Shown: positions 7,114-13,639 of the stretch, piece by piece | How the letters are laid out: each line of letters starts with the position of its first letter | Numbering within the stretch: position 1 is the stretch's first letter | Assembly: GCA_002422065.1 (NCBI GenBank) | Contig: DITO01000018.1 | Span: 1 to 16,983, forward strand | Origin: Erysipelotrichaceae bacterium UBA6182 | GTDB lineage: Bacteria; Bacillota_I; Bacilli_A; Erysipelotrichales; Erysipelotrichaceae | Direction: 5' to 3' | Length of the DNA stretch: 16,983 nt | The notes under the pieces: generated by a model | What the model saw: the letters and a program-made list of their open reading frames with translations, nothing else | Database searches by the model: none | What the model was told of the DNA's origin: nothing | Program-made: the position numbers and the translations under genes

Positions 7114-7141
7114 TTGATTCATTTGAGAGGTAGTGTATAAT
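7114..7141 (+). promoter_or_regulatory. Promoter of the membrane protein/ZIP unit, predicted leaderless
   Basis: -35 TTGATT (7114-7119), a 16-nt spacer and a perfect -10 TATAAT (7136-7141). Only AGGACT separates the -10 from ATG 7148, so the transcript should begin at the start codon itself. Confidence 0.72.
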
Positions 7142-7147
7142 AGGACT

Positions 7148-8413
7148 ATGAAAAAATCACTTTTCGTGCTTTCCATTAAGTATTACCCAATCATTAGTTT
7201 GATTTCAATCCTTTCTTGGACCAGTGCTGCTTTACTTCATGTTGTATTCCTTCAAGAAACTTGGATATTTCGAGTACTATTAAGTATTTCTTTTTTCTTT
7301 TGGGCATTTACACGATTTATCTTAGTTGCTTATATGTCTACTCCCTTATTTCATCAACGACTTGTTAAAGCAGGGGGTGTTCTTTCATTAATATTTATGT
7401 GGCTAGTTTGGAACATTGATACATGGTTGACATTAGATCAACTTATTGGCGCATGGATTGTCATTCAGTTATTACTTCGATTAATTGGTTATATTTGGCT
7501 TAATAAGAACCAGTTTAGAATCATGCGAATGCTAGTCATTGATGTCATCATCGCAGCCCCTTATGGTTTTGTACTATTATTTAATCCCTATCAAAGCAAT
7601 TTACTTCAATCTTGGTTTGTGCTATTATTCATGCTAGGTTCAAGTATAGTACAAACGTACAGACACCTTGTCATCAAAAAAATGATTAAGGATCATCAAA
7701 ATATTCACACGACAAGACTTCATTTGCCTTTGTTTTTTTCAAGACTATTTCCTTCATTTATGATTCACACTATTAATGAATGGTTATTATCTGATCAACG
7801 TACAATATCAAATTTTGCGAACTCAGCAGCGTTAGTTCATCGATTTCATATTTATTTCGTCACAAATGAAAAAAATGAAATTCGTCATTCCTATGTCTAC
7901 ATTGGTTTTAAAGGAAAAATCTATCATGTGCTTGTTTTACCTAAGCTATCTGCTCGTTTTCCATGGCAAAGACAAGGTGTCTTATTAACAGCGGATGAAG
8001 AGCAATTCACACATCGATTTGGCTTCAAATATAAACATAAAATTACACGATTCACCTTACTAATCTCTGATGTAAATGCTACGCGAATATTGGAGCAATT
8101 AAATAAACTCACCAAGTTTTCTTCACCTTATGATATAAAAAGGATTAAGAATCGTAAACGTTATTTGATGTCAAAGCGGATGTTGTCTCAACAATGTCAA
8201 CTGAAAGCAATTAACTTTGAACCCTTTAAAAGTGCAAATCCTTTTGTTTTATCTGGTGTTAGCTTCCTGCGATTCGTACTTAAAACTTCATTATGGAATA
8301 CACTCCCCTTTAAAGGAATTCTTACTCCAAATTTAGTGTATGAATTCTGTGAAGAACAGTATACAATCCCGCATTCTTATGTCGTAGGACGCATGAATGT
8401 TGAAGTTGAATAA
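7148..8413 (+). CDS. Unrecognised polytopic membrane protein with C-terminal soluble domain
   Basis: I do not recognise this 421-aa protein. The first about 180 residues hold roughly six hydrophobic segments in pairs (near 10-35, 40-60, 72-90, 98-115, 130-148, 155-170). There are few charges and many Trp/Phe, and a basic stretch follows (RHLVIKKMIKDHQ). Residues about 190-421 look soluble, rich in basic and aromatic residues, with no motif I can name (for example RHSYVYIGFKGKIYHVLVLP, RYLMSKRMLSQQ, TPNLVYEF). There is no signal peptide apart from the first membrane segment. ATG 7148 is preferred. The in-frame GTG at 7133 overlaps the -10 box and would not be transcribed. The zinc transporter follows after 23 nt, so the two are probably co-transcribed and a role in metal handling is possible but unproven. 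Confidence 0.72.
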   Translation: MKKSLFVLSIKYYPIISLISILSWTSAALLHVVFLQETWIFRVLLSISFFFWAFTRFILVAYMSTPLFHQRLVKAGGVLSLIFMWLVWNIDTWLTLDQLIGAWIVIQLLLRLIGYIWLNKNQFRIMRMLVIDVIIAAPYGFVLLFNPYQSNLLQSWFVLLFMLGSSIVQTYRHLVIKKMIKDHQNIHTTRLHLPLFFSRLFPSFMIHTINEWLLSDQRTISNFANSAALVHRFHIYFVTNEKNEIRHSYVYIGFKGKIYHVLVLPKLSARFPWQRQGVLLTADEEQFTHRFGFKYKHKITRFTLLISDVNATRILEQLNKLTKFSSPYDIKRIKNRKRYLMSKRMLSQQCQLKAINFEPFKSANPFVLSGVSFLRFVLKTSLWNTLPFKGILTPNLVYEFCEEQYTIPHSYVVGRMNVEVE

Positions 8414-8436
8414 ACATTAATTAGAAAGGAATATTT

Positions 8437-9234
8437 ATGAATAATGTATTTTTTGCTTTTTTGATTACATTATTTGCCGGTTTAAGTACCGGTATAGGAA
8501 GTCTCATTGCTTTCTTTGCAAAGACCACAAACACAAAGTTTCTCTCCCTAGCATTAGGATTCTCAGCCGGCGTTATGATCTATGTGTCCATGATTGAAAT
8601 CTTCTTCAAAGCAGAAGCAGGTCTAATTTTAGAACTTGGTGAAAACCTAGGATCTTGGGTTAATGTACTCTCTTTCTTTGGGGGGATGCTTTTAATTGCT
8701 ATAATAGACAAACTCATTCCAAAAGCTGAAAATCCTCATGAAGTTCACGTAGTTGAAGATAACTATAATGAAGAGATGAAGAAGAACAACCTTATGCGTA
8801 TGGGACTCTTTACAGCTTTAGCCATTGCAATTCATAACTTTCCAGAAGGATTGGCAACCTTCGTTGTTGCCTTAAAAGAACCAACATTAGCTATTCCAAT
8901 TGCGATTGCCATTGCACTACATAATATCCCTGAAGGTATTGCGGTATCAGTCCCAATCTACTATGCAACAGGATCTAAGAGAAAAGCTTTCTTTTATTCC
9001 TTCTTGTCAGGACTTGCTGAGCCAGTAGGAGCCCTTGTTGGTTATCTTATCCTTATGCCATTTCTTAATGATGTCATCCTAGGTATTCTGTTTGCTGGAG
9101 TGGCAGGCATTATGGTGTTTATCTCATTAGACGAACTACTACCTGCTTCTGAAAAATATGGAGAACATCATTTATCTATCTATGGTTTAGTCAGTGGCAT
9201 GGCAGTCATGGCTATCAGTTTACTTTTACTATAA
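8437..9234 (+). CDS. zupT: ZIP-family divalent metal (zinc) uptake transporter
   Basis: The 265-aa inner-membrane transporter has about eight hydrophobic segments. The two metal-binding helices are clear: AIHNFPEGLATF (H133, N134, E137) and ALHNIPEGIAVSVPIYYATGSKRKA (H162, N163, E166), followed by SGLAEPVGA (E195). These are the binuclear M1/M2 site signatures of the ZupT/GufA group, which imports Zn(II) and often Fe(II), Mn(II) or Co(II). The loop at about 96-115 (KAENPHEVHVVEDNYNEE) carries His and acidic residues, as is usual for the cytoplasmic metal-sensing loop. AAAGGA lies 6 nt before the ATG. It is second in a + strand pair behind the unknown membrane protein, and a bidirectional terminator follows its stop. 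Confidence 0.93.
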   Translation: MNNVFFAFLITLFAGLSTGIGSLIAFFAKTTNTKFLSLALGFSAGVMIYVSMIEIFFKAEAGLILELGENLGSWVNVLSFFGGMLLIAIIDKLIPKAENPHEVHVVEDNYNEEMKKNNLMRMGLFTALAIAIHNFPEGLATFVVALKEPTLAIPIAIAIALHNIPEGIAVSVPIYYATGSKRKAFFYSFLSGLAEPVGALVGYLILMPFLNDVILGILFAGVAGIMVFISLDELLPASEKYGEHHLSIYGLVSGMAVMAISLLLL

Positions 9235-9270
9235 AAAAGAGGGATAACTCATGAATTGAGTTATCCCTTT
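9235..9270. terminator. Bidirectional terminator between convergent genes
   Basis: An 11-bp perfect stem (9241-9251 with 9257-9267, GGGATAACTCA / TGAGTTATCCC) has a 5-nt loop. TTTCTT follows on + and a long T run (TCTTTTTT) on minus. It sits in the 37-nt gap between the stops of the ZIP and AhpD-like genes and serves both. Confidence 0.92.
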
Positions 9271-9271
9271 C

Positions 9272-9877
9272 TTATGCTTTGTATCCTAGATTTAAGCGTT
9301 CAATGCTTAGAAATTGAAGTCCAATAAATGTTAGTAAAGCCAACGGCATCATCATTACTAAGAGTGGTAACCTTACAAGTTCATGAACAAAAAGACTTGG
9401 TTTTCTATTCTTAAACGTTATCGTATCAAAGAGAATACCTCCCATGATTCCAATAATGTTAGTGAACATAATAATACGGACAGCTCCAAGTACACCTAAA
9501 GCACGTTCTTCTCCATATTCTTTGACCATGCGATCATACGCTTCTTTATCAAACAAACCACGTTGATCTGCCACATGCTTACCAAACAAGACCCCAATAA
9601 TTTCGTTTTCATTTACTGATTGTAACTCTCCATCTAAAAGAGCTCTAATCTCTTCACGGCTTAAACCAGCCTTTAAAGCAACTCCTGTATGTTGATATGA
9701 ACATAAAGTACACCCATTCACTTCGGTAACCCCAAGCATAATACGCTCTACAAATGCTTTATTAATGACTTTAGCCTTCTTAGCTTGTTTAATGAATCTT
9801 AATCCGTTAAAGAAACAAACAGCTGTTCTAAACGTTTCCTTGTATGTATATATTTTTTTATTTTTAAAGACTTTCAT
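9272..9877 (-). CDS. AhpD-like/carboxymuconolactone decarboxylase-family protein with membrane tail
   Basis: The 201-aa protein carries the AhpD-type redox signature VTEVNGCTLCSYQHTGVALKAGLS: E52, C56-x2-C59, H63. In AhpD this set relays electrons to peroxiredoxin AhpC and can reduce peroxides; other members with CxxC are peroxidase-like 'CMD domain' proteins. Two hydrophobic regions follow (about 128-152, VRIIMFTNIIGIMGGILF, and about 170-192, LPLLVMMMPLALLTFIGLQF). The last is long enough to span the membrane, which is unusual for the family. ATG 9877 is the only early start. A -10 TATAAT at 9903-9908 gives a leader of about 20 nt that contains a small hairpin (9881-9900) and only a weak ribosome site. 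Single-gene unit, convergent with the ZIP gene. Confidence 0.82.
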   Translation of the reverse strand: MKVFKNKKIYTYKETFRTAVCFFNGLRFIKQAKKAKVINKAFVERIMLGVTEVNGCTLCSYQHTGVALKAGLSREEIRALLDGELQSVNENEIIGVLFGKHVADQRGLFDKEAYDRMVKEYGEERALGVLGAVRIIMFTNIIGIMGGILFDTITFKNRKPSLFVHELVRLPLLVMMMPLALLTFIGLQFLSIERLNLGYKA

Positions 9878-9902
9878 CCTGGTTTCTCACTTTCGAAACC
9901 TT

Positions 9903-9908
9903 ATTATA
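9903..9908 (-). promoter_or_regulatory. -10 box of the AhpD-like gene
   Basis: A perfect TATAAT on the minus strand lies 25 nt before ATG 9877; no good -35 is at the standard distance. The predicted leader holds GGTTTC-N8-GAAACC (9881-9900). Confidence 0.5.
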
Positions 9909-9949
9909 CATACTTCACTATCAAAAATAAAGCAAAGTGTTCTGACAGA

Positions 9950-9972
9950 TAAAAATCACCCGAAGGTGATTT
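9950..9972 (-). terminator. Rho-independent terminator of the manA-ROK operon
   Basis: On the minus strand AAATCACC-TTCG-GGTGATTT (9953-9972) is followed by TTATC. The stem begins 3 nt after the kinase stop. Confidence 0.9.
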
Positions 9973-9975
9973 AGT

Positions 9976-10830
9976 TTATTGTGTTAAGAAATATGCTCCA
10001 AGTAATCCTGCATTGTCACCGCATCCTGCACTAACAATGTATTCATCAAGATTGTTAAGAATATCTGATACAACATACTCATTAACAAGTGTTTTGAAGT
10101 ATTCTCTTACTCTTGGTAGTAAATGCTCTTGATGCATTACACCTCCCCCAAAGACTATCTTCTGAGGAGAAACTATCATAAGTGCATTAACACACGCCTG
10201 TGCTAGATAGTATGCTTCGATGTCCCAAGCGATATGATCTGAAGGAAGTGTATGTCCTTTAACTCCCCAACGCTTTTCCATGGCAAACCCAGATGCCATT
10301 CCTTCTAAACAATCATGATGGTATATACATGCCCCTTTAAAATCATCTTGAGGATGATGTTTAACCCCAATATGACCAAACTCAGGATGCATTAGTCCAT
10401 GGACCAATTGGTTATGAATGAGAACACCTCCACCAAGTCCTGTTCCTACAGTAAAATAGACAACATGATCACATCCTTGTGCTGCACCTACCTTAGCTTC
10501 TGCTAGAGCTGCCGCATTAACATCAGTGTCAATAACAATTGGCACTTGTTTAAGTACTCTTAAAGGTCCTACAATGTCTGTCCAAGCCCAGAAAGGTTTT
10601 GGTGTCGTCGTGAGATATCCATAAGTTTTGGATTTTAGATTTAAGTCTAATGGACCAAAACTTGCAATCCCTATTGCACTCACCTCTTTATCCTTAAAAT
10701 AATCTAAGACTAATGACAATGTTTCTTGAGGATTAGTGGTTGGAATCGATACCCGATCATGGATTGTTAGATTCTCATCCACACATCCACAAACAAATTT
10801 AGTTCCCCCCGCTTCGATACAACCTATCAT
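9976..10830 (-). CDS. ROK-family sugar kinase, probable fructokinase
   Basis: A 284-aa ROK kinase that transfers ATP phosphate to a hexose, most likely fructose to fructose-6-phosphate. Signatures are the phosphate-binding IEAGGTKFVCG at the N-terminus, the catalytic aspartate D103 in DTDVNAAALAEA, the second phosphate loop FTVGTGLGGGVL, and the zinc-site region HPEFGHIGVKH then ACIYHHDCLEG (H153, C168, H171, C174). The C-x2-H-x2-C spacing, rather than the CxCGxxGC of glucokinases, fits the fructokinase (YdhR/GmuE/ScrK-like) branch. AAAGGAG lies 8 nt before ATG 10830, inside the end of manA, whose stop is 2 nt away. Pairing with mannose-6-phosphate isomerase supports a role in feeding mannose/fructose into fructose-6-phosphate. 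Confidence 0.9.
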   Translation of the reverse strand: MIGCIEAGGTKFVCGCVDENLTIHDRVSIPTTNPQETLSLVLDYFKDKEVSAIGIASFGPLDLNLKSKTYGYLTTTPKPFWAWTDIVGPLRVLKQVPIVIDTDVNAAALAEAKVGAAQGCDHVVYFTVGTGLGGGVLIHNQLVHGLMHPEFGHIGVKHHPQDDFKGACIYHHDCLEGMASGFAMEKRWGVKGHTLPSDHIAWDIEAYYLAQACVNALMIVSPQKIVFGGGVMHQEHLLPRVREYFKTLVNEYVVSDILNNLDEYIVSAGCGDNAGLLGAYFLTQ

Positions 10831-10832
10831 GT

Positions 10833-11780
10833 TTAGCTCTCCTTTCGATTTGGCATATGAATAATCATGACTTCACTATTAGAATTCAATGTATATTCAG
10901 TGCATGGTGTTAACACAATCACATGATCACCTGCTTTAAAAGGAACACCATTAAGACCACCATCACTAAGGAAGCCAATAATCGTTAATGGAGAAGTATG
11001 TTCAAAAGTAGTGTCTTCATCAATTTGAGCATGCTCAACAATGAAGTGTTCACTCTTTAAAAATGTCGTATGTTTCATGGTACTTGAGATAATCTTTGTC
11101 GGTGCTGCTTCACGTGTAACATCTGGAATCTTTATGCATGATAAAGCTTCTTTACGATGAAGTGAGCGGAGTTGACTATCTTGGTCTAGACGGTTGTAAT
11201 CATAGATTCTAAATCCTGTGTCTGAGTTTTGCTCAATCTCATACAGTAAGGTATGAGCACATTTACCATGAATTGTACCTCCAGGTAAATAGTAGAATTG
11301 ATTAGCTCGAATATTAAAGCGATTAAGCCATTCATGATCTGTTGGATTGTTAAGGCAGAATTCTAGTTCATCTCTTGTTGAACATGTATGTCCAAGGACA
11401 ACCTCACTATTTTCATTGGCTTCTAGAATATACCAAGCTTCTGCTTTACCATGCTTGTATCCCATTAATCGAGCGTCATGATCATTAGGATGAACTTGAA
11501 TACTTAGATCGTTTTGCACATCGATAATCTTAACAAGAATTGGAAACGTGTCTTGATTACAATATCCAAATAGTTCTGGGTGTCTTTGGTAGACTTCATT
11601 AAGTGACTGACCATCATAAGGGCCTCCATCAATGGTTGTTTCTCCTTCTTTTATACCAGAGACTGCCCAACATTCGCCTGTCTTCTCAAATGGTGTATCA
11701 AAATTGAATCGTTCACTAAGTCGTGAACCACCCCAAATCTTCTCTTTAAAATGTGGTTTTATCTTTAAAATGTTTTTCAT
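10833..11780 (-). CDS. manA: Mannose-6-phosphate isomerase, class I
   Basis: The 315-aa cupin metalloenzyme interconverts mannose-6-phosphate and fructose-6-phosphate. Zinc ligands are visible: Q95 and H97 in SIQVHPND, E114 in KHGKAEAWYIL and H170 in YYLPGGTIHGKC. PHFKEKIWGG at the N-terminus and FRIYDYNR near the active site are also typical. Length matches the short Bacillus-type enzymes (about 315). ATG 11780 is chosen by homology to the usual 'K-PxFKEKIWGG' beginning. The seven codons before it would run through the -10 box. There is no Shine-Dalgarno site: an extended -10 ends 6 nt before ATG, implying a leaderless mRNA. It is co-transcribed with the ROK kinase. Confidence 0.93.
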   Translation of the reverse strand: MKNILKIKPHFKEKIWGGSRLSERFNFDTPFEKTGECWAVSGIKEGETTIDGGPYDGQSLNEVYQRHPELFGYCNQDTFPILVKIIDVQNDLSIQVHPNDHDARLMGYKHGKAEAWYILEANENSEVVLGHTCSTRDELEFCLNNPTDHEWLNRFNIRANQFYYLPGGTIHGKCAHTLLYEIEQNSDTGFRIYDYNRLDQDSQLRSLHRKEALSCIKIPDVTREAAPTKIISSTMKHTTFLKSEHFIVEHAQIDEDTTFEHTSPLTIIGFLSDGGLNGVPFKAGDHVIVLTPCTEYTLNSNSEVMIIHMPNRKES

Positions 11781-11786
11781 AATCTT

Positions 11787-11815
11787 ATTGTACCAAAGCA
11801 ATCCCTTTGTGTCAT
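11787..11815 (-). promoter_or_regulatory. Promoter of manA-ROK, predicted leaderless
   Basis: Minus-strand -35 ATGACA (11810-11815, five of six consensus bases), a 17-nt spacer and extended -10 TGGTACAAT (box at 11787-11792). Only AAGATT separates the -10 from ATG 11780. The -35 abuts the T-tract of the preceding terminator. Confidence 0.8.
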
Positions 11816-11843
11816 GAAAAAAAGCTAGAAGGTTTTCTAGCTT
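11816..11843 (-). terminator. Rho-independent terminator of the SWIM-domain gene
   Basis: On the minus strand AAGCTAGAA-AACC-TTCTAGCTT (11822-11843) is followed by a T run. The stem overlaps the stop codon (11837-11839). Confidence 0.93.
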
Positions 11844-12373
11844 AGTCCTTTTATCTTATTCTTCTCTTCTTCAACCATATAATGGTGGAATAAATACATA
11901 AACAACTTCATATCCTGCTTCATATAAGTGACCATTAAGTCCATGATTTCTTCTTTGGTGAATGAAGTCATATATTCCTTAACATTGAACTGTTGTAGTT
12001 GAATGTAGTCTTCTTTACTCCATCCTTGAGGTACTGGTTTACTTGGATGCTTTTCTTTTAACGTTAACGCATGTTTATAGTCATCTAAATGTAGTCTACC
12101 TTGAGTATTTAAAATATCAAAATAAGCAGATACTTGGTGCTTACAAAATCCTCCATCCTCATATGGACATGTACATGAGGAAAAAACAATAGTATCATCT
12201 TGGGCTACGTTGATCACAACTTCATAGTGATTCACTTCACCATCAACTTGATACACATAGGTGTTATCCACTTCCGAAATCTTCTTCATTCTTTGTTCTT
12301 CAAAATAACGCATCCCACGATAGAGAACAAGTTGGCGAGTGTTTTTATTAAAGCGAGGCAGTTTAACTTTCAT
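11837..12373 (-). CDS. Stand-alone SWIM zinc-finger protein
   Basis: A 178-aa protein whose one clear domain is a SWIM zinc finger, CxC-x7-CxH: C67, C69, C77, H79 in SSCTCPYEDGGFCKH. The preceding segment (about 13-65, LVLYRGMRYFEEQRMKK...YQVDGEVNHYEV) matches the usual lead-in of SWIM domains. SWIM fingers bind DNA or protein and in Bacillota are commonly the N-terminal part of SNF2-type helicases; here no helicase follows. The rest (about 90-178) is charged and helical with no recognised motif. Start ATG 12373: AAGGAG lies 6-7 nt upstream, and -10 TATAAT lies 18 nt upstream, inside the T-tract of the hsp20 terminator. It follows hsp20 directly, so read-through could make it partly heat-inducible (inference). 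Confidence 0.8.
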   Translation of the reverse strand: MKVKLPRFNKNTRQLVLYRGMRYFEEQRMKKISEVDNTYVYQVDGEVNHYEVVINVAQDDTIVFSSCTCPYEDGGFCKHQVSAYFDILNTQGRLHLDDYKHALTLKEKHPSKPVPQGWSKEDYIQLQQFNVKEYMTSFTKEEIMDLMVTYMKQDMKLFMYLFHHYMVEEEKNKIKGLS

Positions 12374-12395
12374 AGGATATCTCCTTACCTCTATT

Positions 12396-12423
12396 ATAAA
12401 ACAAGGGCAATGTTTTTGCCCTT
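12396..12423 (-). terminator. Rho-independent terminator of hsp20
   Basis: On the minus strand AAGGGCAA-AAACA-TTGCCCTT (12403-12423) is followed by GTTTTAT. The T-tract overlaps a TATAAT (12393-12398) that is the likely -10 of the next gene. Confidence 0.88.
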
Positions 12424-12838
12424 ATTTAACTTCAATTTTTCTAGATACTTCGATTTTTTCTTTAAATGGTAATTCTAGTTTTAAAACTCCATCTTCATAA
12501 GTTGCATGAATGTTATCTTCTTGAACTCCTGCCACTTTAAATGAGCGAGAGAACTGACGTGTTGAGCGTTGACGGATGACATAGTTCTTTTCTTTAGATT
12601 CGTTTTCTTCTTGAGCGCTTACTTTGATACTTAGAATGTCATCTTTCATATCAATGATGATGTCATCCTTATTGACTCCAGGGAGATCAACATGTAATTC
12701 ATATCCTGTTTCATTCTTAATCACATCAACTCCCGCAAATGAGGAGAATGGAGTAAAACGATCACTGAAGAAATCATCCATGAAGAAAGTATCTAGAAGT
12801 GAAGTTGTTGGACGAGTAGAAAGATTAAATCTTACCAT
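12422..12838 (-). CDS. hsp20: Small heat-shock protein, Hsp20/alpha-crystallin family
   Basis: A 138-aa ATP-independent chaperone that holds unfolding proteins. The short N-terminal arm (MVRFNLSTRPTTSLLDTFFMDDFF) is followed by an alpha-crystallin domain (about 38-127: GVDVIKNETGYELHVDLPGV, then the closing GVLKLELPF). The C-terminal tail contains the I-x-V anchor (KIEVK) used for oligomer assembly. The start is ATG 12838, with a near-perfect AAAGGAGG 7 nt upstream; ten further in-frame codons before it lie inside the leader. Upstream are a consensus promoter and two CIRCE operators, so HrcA repression and heat induction are expected. A terminator follows, then the SWIM-domain gene. Confidence 0.95.
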   Translation of the reverse strand: MVRFNLSTRPTTSLLDTFFMDDFFSDRFTPFSSFAGVDVIKNETGYELHVDLPGVNKDDIIIDMKDDILSIKVSAQEENESKEKNYVIRQRSTRQFSRSFKVAGVQEDNIHATYEDGVLKLELPFKEKIEVSRKIEVK

Positions 12839-12852
12839 AATAGTTCCTCCTT

Positions 12853-12879
12853 TTAGCACTTGTATCAATAGAGTGCTAA
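12853..12879. promoter_or_regulatory. CIRCE element 1 (HrcA operator) in the hsp20 leader
   Basis: TTAGCACTT-N9-GAGTGCTAA matches the consensus CIRCE TTAGCACTC-N9-GAGTGCTAA with one mismatch in the left arm. It lies between the predicted transcription start (about 12886) and the ribosome site. Confidence 0.95.
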
Positions 12880-12892
12880 CCTTTACACCTCT

Positions 12893-12920
12893 ATTATACT
12901 CAATATTTTAGCACTGTCAA
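12893..12920 (-). promoter_or_regulatory. Consensus sigma-A promoter of hsp20
   Basis: Minus-strand TTGACA (12915-12920), a 16-nt spacer and TATAAT (12893-12898): both hexamers perfect. The -35 falls within the second CIRCE, so bound HrcA would occlude it. Confidence 0.92.
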
Positions 12921-12934
12921 GTAATGAGTGCTAA
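12908..12934. promoter_or_regulatory. CIRCE element 2 (HrcA operator) over the hsp20 -35
   Basis: TTAGCACTG-N9-GAGTGCTAA, one mismatch from consensus. The inverted repeat extends outward to 13-bp perfect arms (12903-12915 and 12927-12939). Confidence 0.95.
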
Positions 12935-12940
12935 AATATG

Positions 12941-12972
12941 GATAAAAAATAATGCTTTTTTTAAAGCATTAT
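12941..12972 (-). terminator. Rho-independent terminator of the nitroreductase gene
   Basis: On the minus strand a perfect 10-bp stem ATAATGCTTT / AAAGCATTAT (12949-12972) is followed by TTTTT. The stem overlaps the stop codon (12969-12971). Confidence 0.92.
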
Positions 12973-13565
12973 CTTTCAAAGTATCTTTGTTTCAAATCGA
13001 TAAACTTCTTAGGACTAGGTTCAGCATCAAAGCTTCCAAATGGCATTTGTCCTACAATCTTAAAGTGTCGCTCAATTTCTAAATGATCATAAATATAGTC
13101 ATCAATCAGTGGATTATAGTGCTGGAGTGAAACTCCAAATCCTTGTTCATGGAGTGCTAACCATACCCCATACTGTACAAATCCTTGCCCTTGATCAGCC
13201 CATAAGTCAACAGATGATGCATATAATGGGAAACGCTCTCTTAAGCTTTGATTAATGGTTTGGTTCTCTAGAAAGATAACGGTACCATCCCCACTCTTAA
13301 ATCCGTCAATCTTTTTATTGGTTCTCTCTTTTGCACTTTCATCACTCACAAGTGGAATAACACGTTGCCTTACTTCCTCCCAAAACTTTTCATGTGTTTC
13401 TTGAAAAATAACGAGTGCTGCACTGCTTTGTGAATTGAAAGCAGAAGGTGTGTTTTTAAGAACGTCTTGAATCATTTGAGAAACATTTTCTTTTTCAAAA
13501 GGAACTGTTTTCTTGAGTTGTGTCATAGAGCGTCGATGATTGATTGCGTTAATTACTGTTTTCAT
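12969..13565 (-). CDS. Nitroreductase-family flavoprotein (Frm2/Hbn1-like)
   Basis: A 198-aa FMN-dependent oxidoreductase. INHRRSMTQLKKT near the N-terminus holds the FMN-phosphate Arg residues, NTPSAFNSQSSAALVIF (about 38-54) is the Ser/Asn-rich FMN loop, QGFVQYGVWLALHEQGFGVSLQHYNPLID (about 127-155) is the dimer and FMN helix, and VGQMPFGSFDAEPSPKKF closes the fold. The 'LQHYNPLID' and 'GQMPFG' segments are those of the Frm2/Hbn1-like branch, linked to nitroaromatic reduction and fatty-acid/redox responses in fungi and lactic acid bacteria. AAAGAGG lies 5 nt before ATG 13565. It has its own promoter and terminator, so it is monocistronic between the zwf operon and hsp20. Confidence 0.88.
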   Translation of the reverse strand: MKTVINAINHRRSMTQLKKTVPFEKENVSQMIQDVLKNTPSAFNSQSSAALVIFQETHEKFWEEVRQRVIPLVSDESAKERTNKKIDGFKSGDGTVIFLENQTINQSLRERFPLYASSVDLWADQGQGFVQYGVWLALHEQGFGVSLQHYNPLIDDYIYDHLEIERHFKIVGQMPFGSFDAEPSPKKFIDLKQRYFER

Positions 13566-13589
13566 ACATACCTCTTTCTATCTTGTGTC

Positions 13590-13618
13590 ATTGTAATGAG
13601 TCAACCTTCATAGTTCAA
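13590..13618 (-). promoter_or_regulatory. Promoter of the nitroreductase gene
   Basis: Minus-strand -35 TTGAAC (13613-13618), a 17-nt spacer and -10 TACAAT (13590-13595). Predicted start is about 13583, giving a leader of about 18 nt with a ribosome site. Confidence 0.65.
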
Positions 13619-13639
13619 ATACAATGCCCATTAAGGCAT
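13616..13639 (-). terminator. Weak hairpin after the HAD gene, possible terminator of gnd-zwf-HAD
   Basis: On the minus strand ATGCC-TTAATG-GGCAT is only a 5-bp stem, with TGTATTTG after it. It overlaps the HAD stop codon. Partial read-through into the nitroreductase gene is likely. Confidence 0.35.

Noticed and set aside
7133..7147. GTG start five codons upstream of the unknown membrane protein's ATG
   Set aside because: It overlaps the -10 hexamer of the only good promoter, so it would not be in the transcript.
11781..11801. Seven extra codons at the N-terminus of manA
   Set aside because: They are read from the -10 box and do not match the family's N-terminus.
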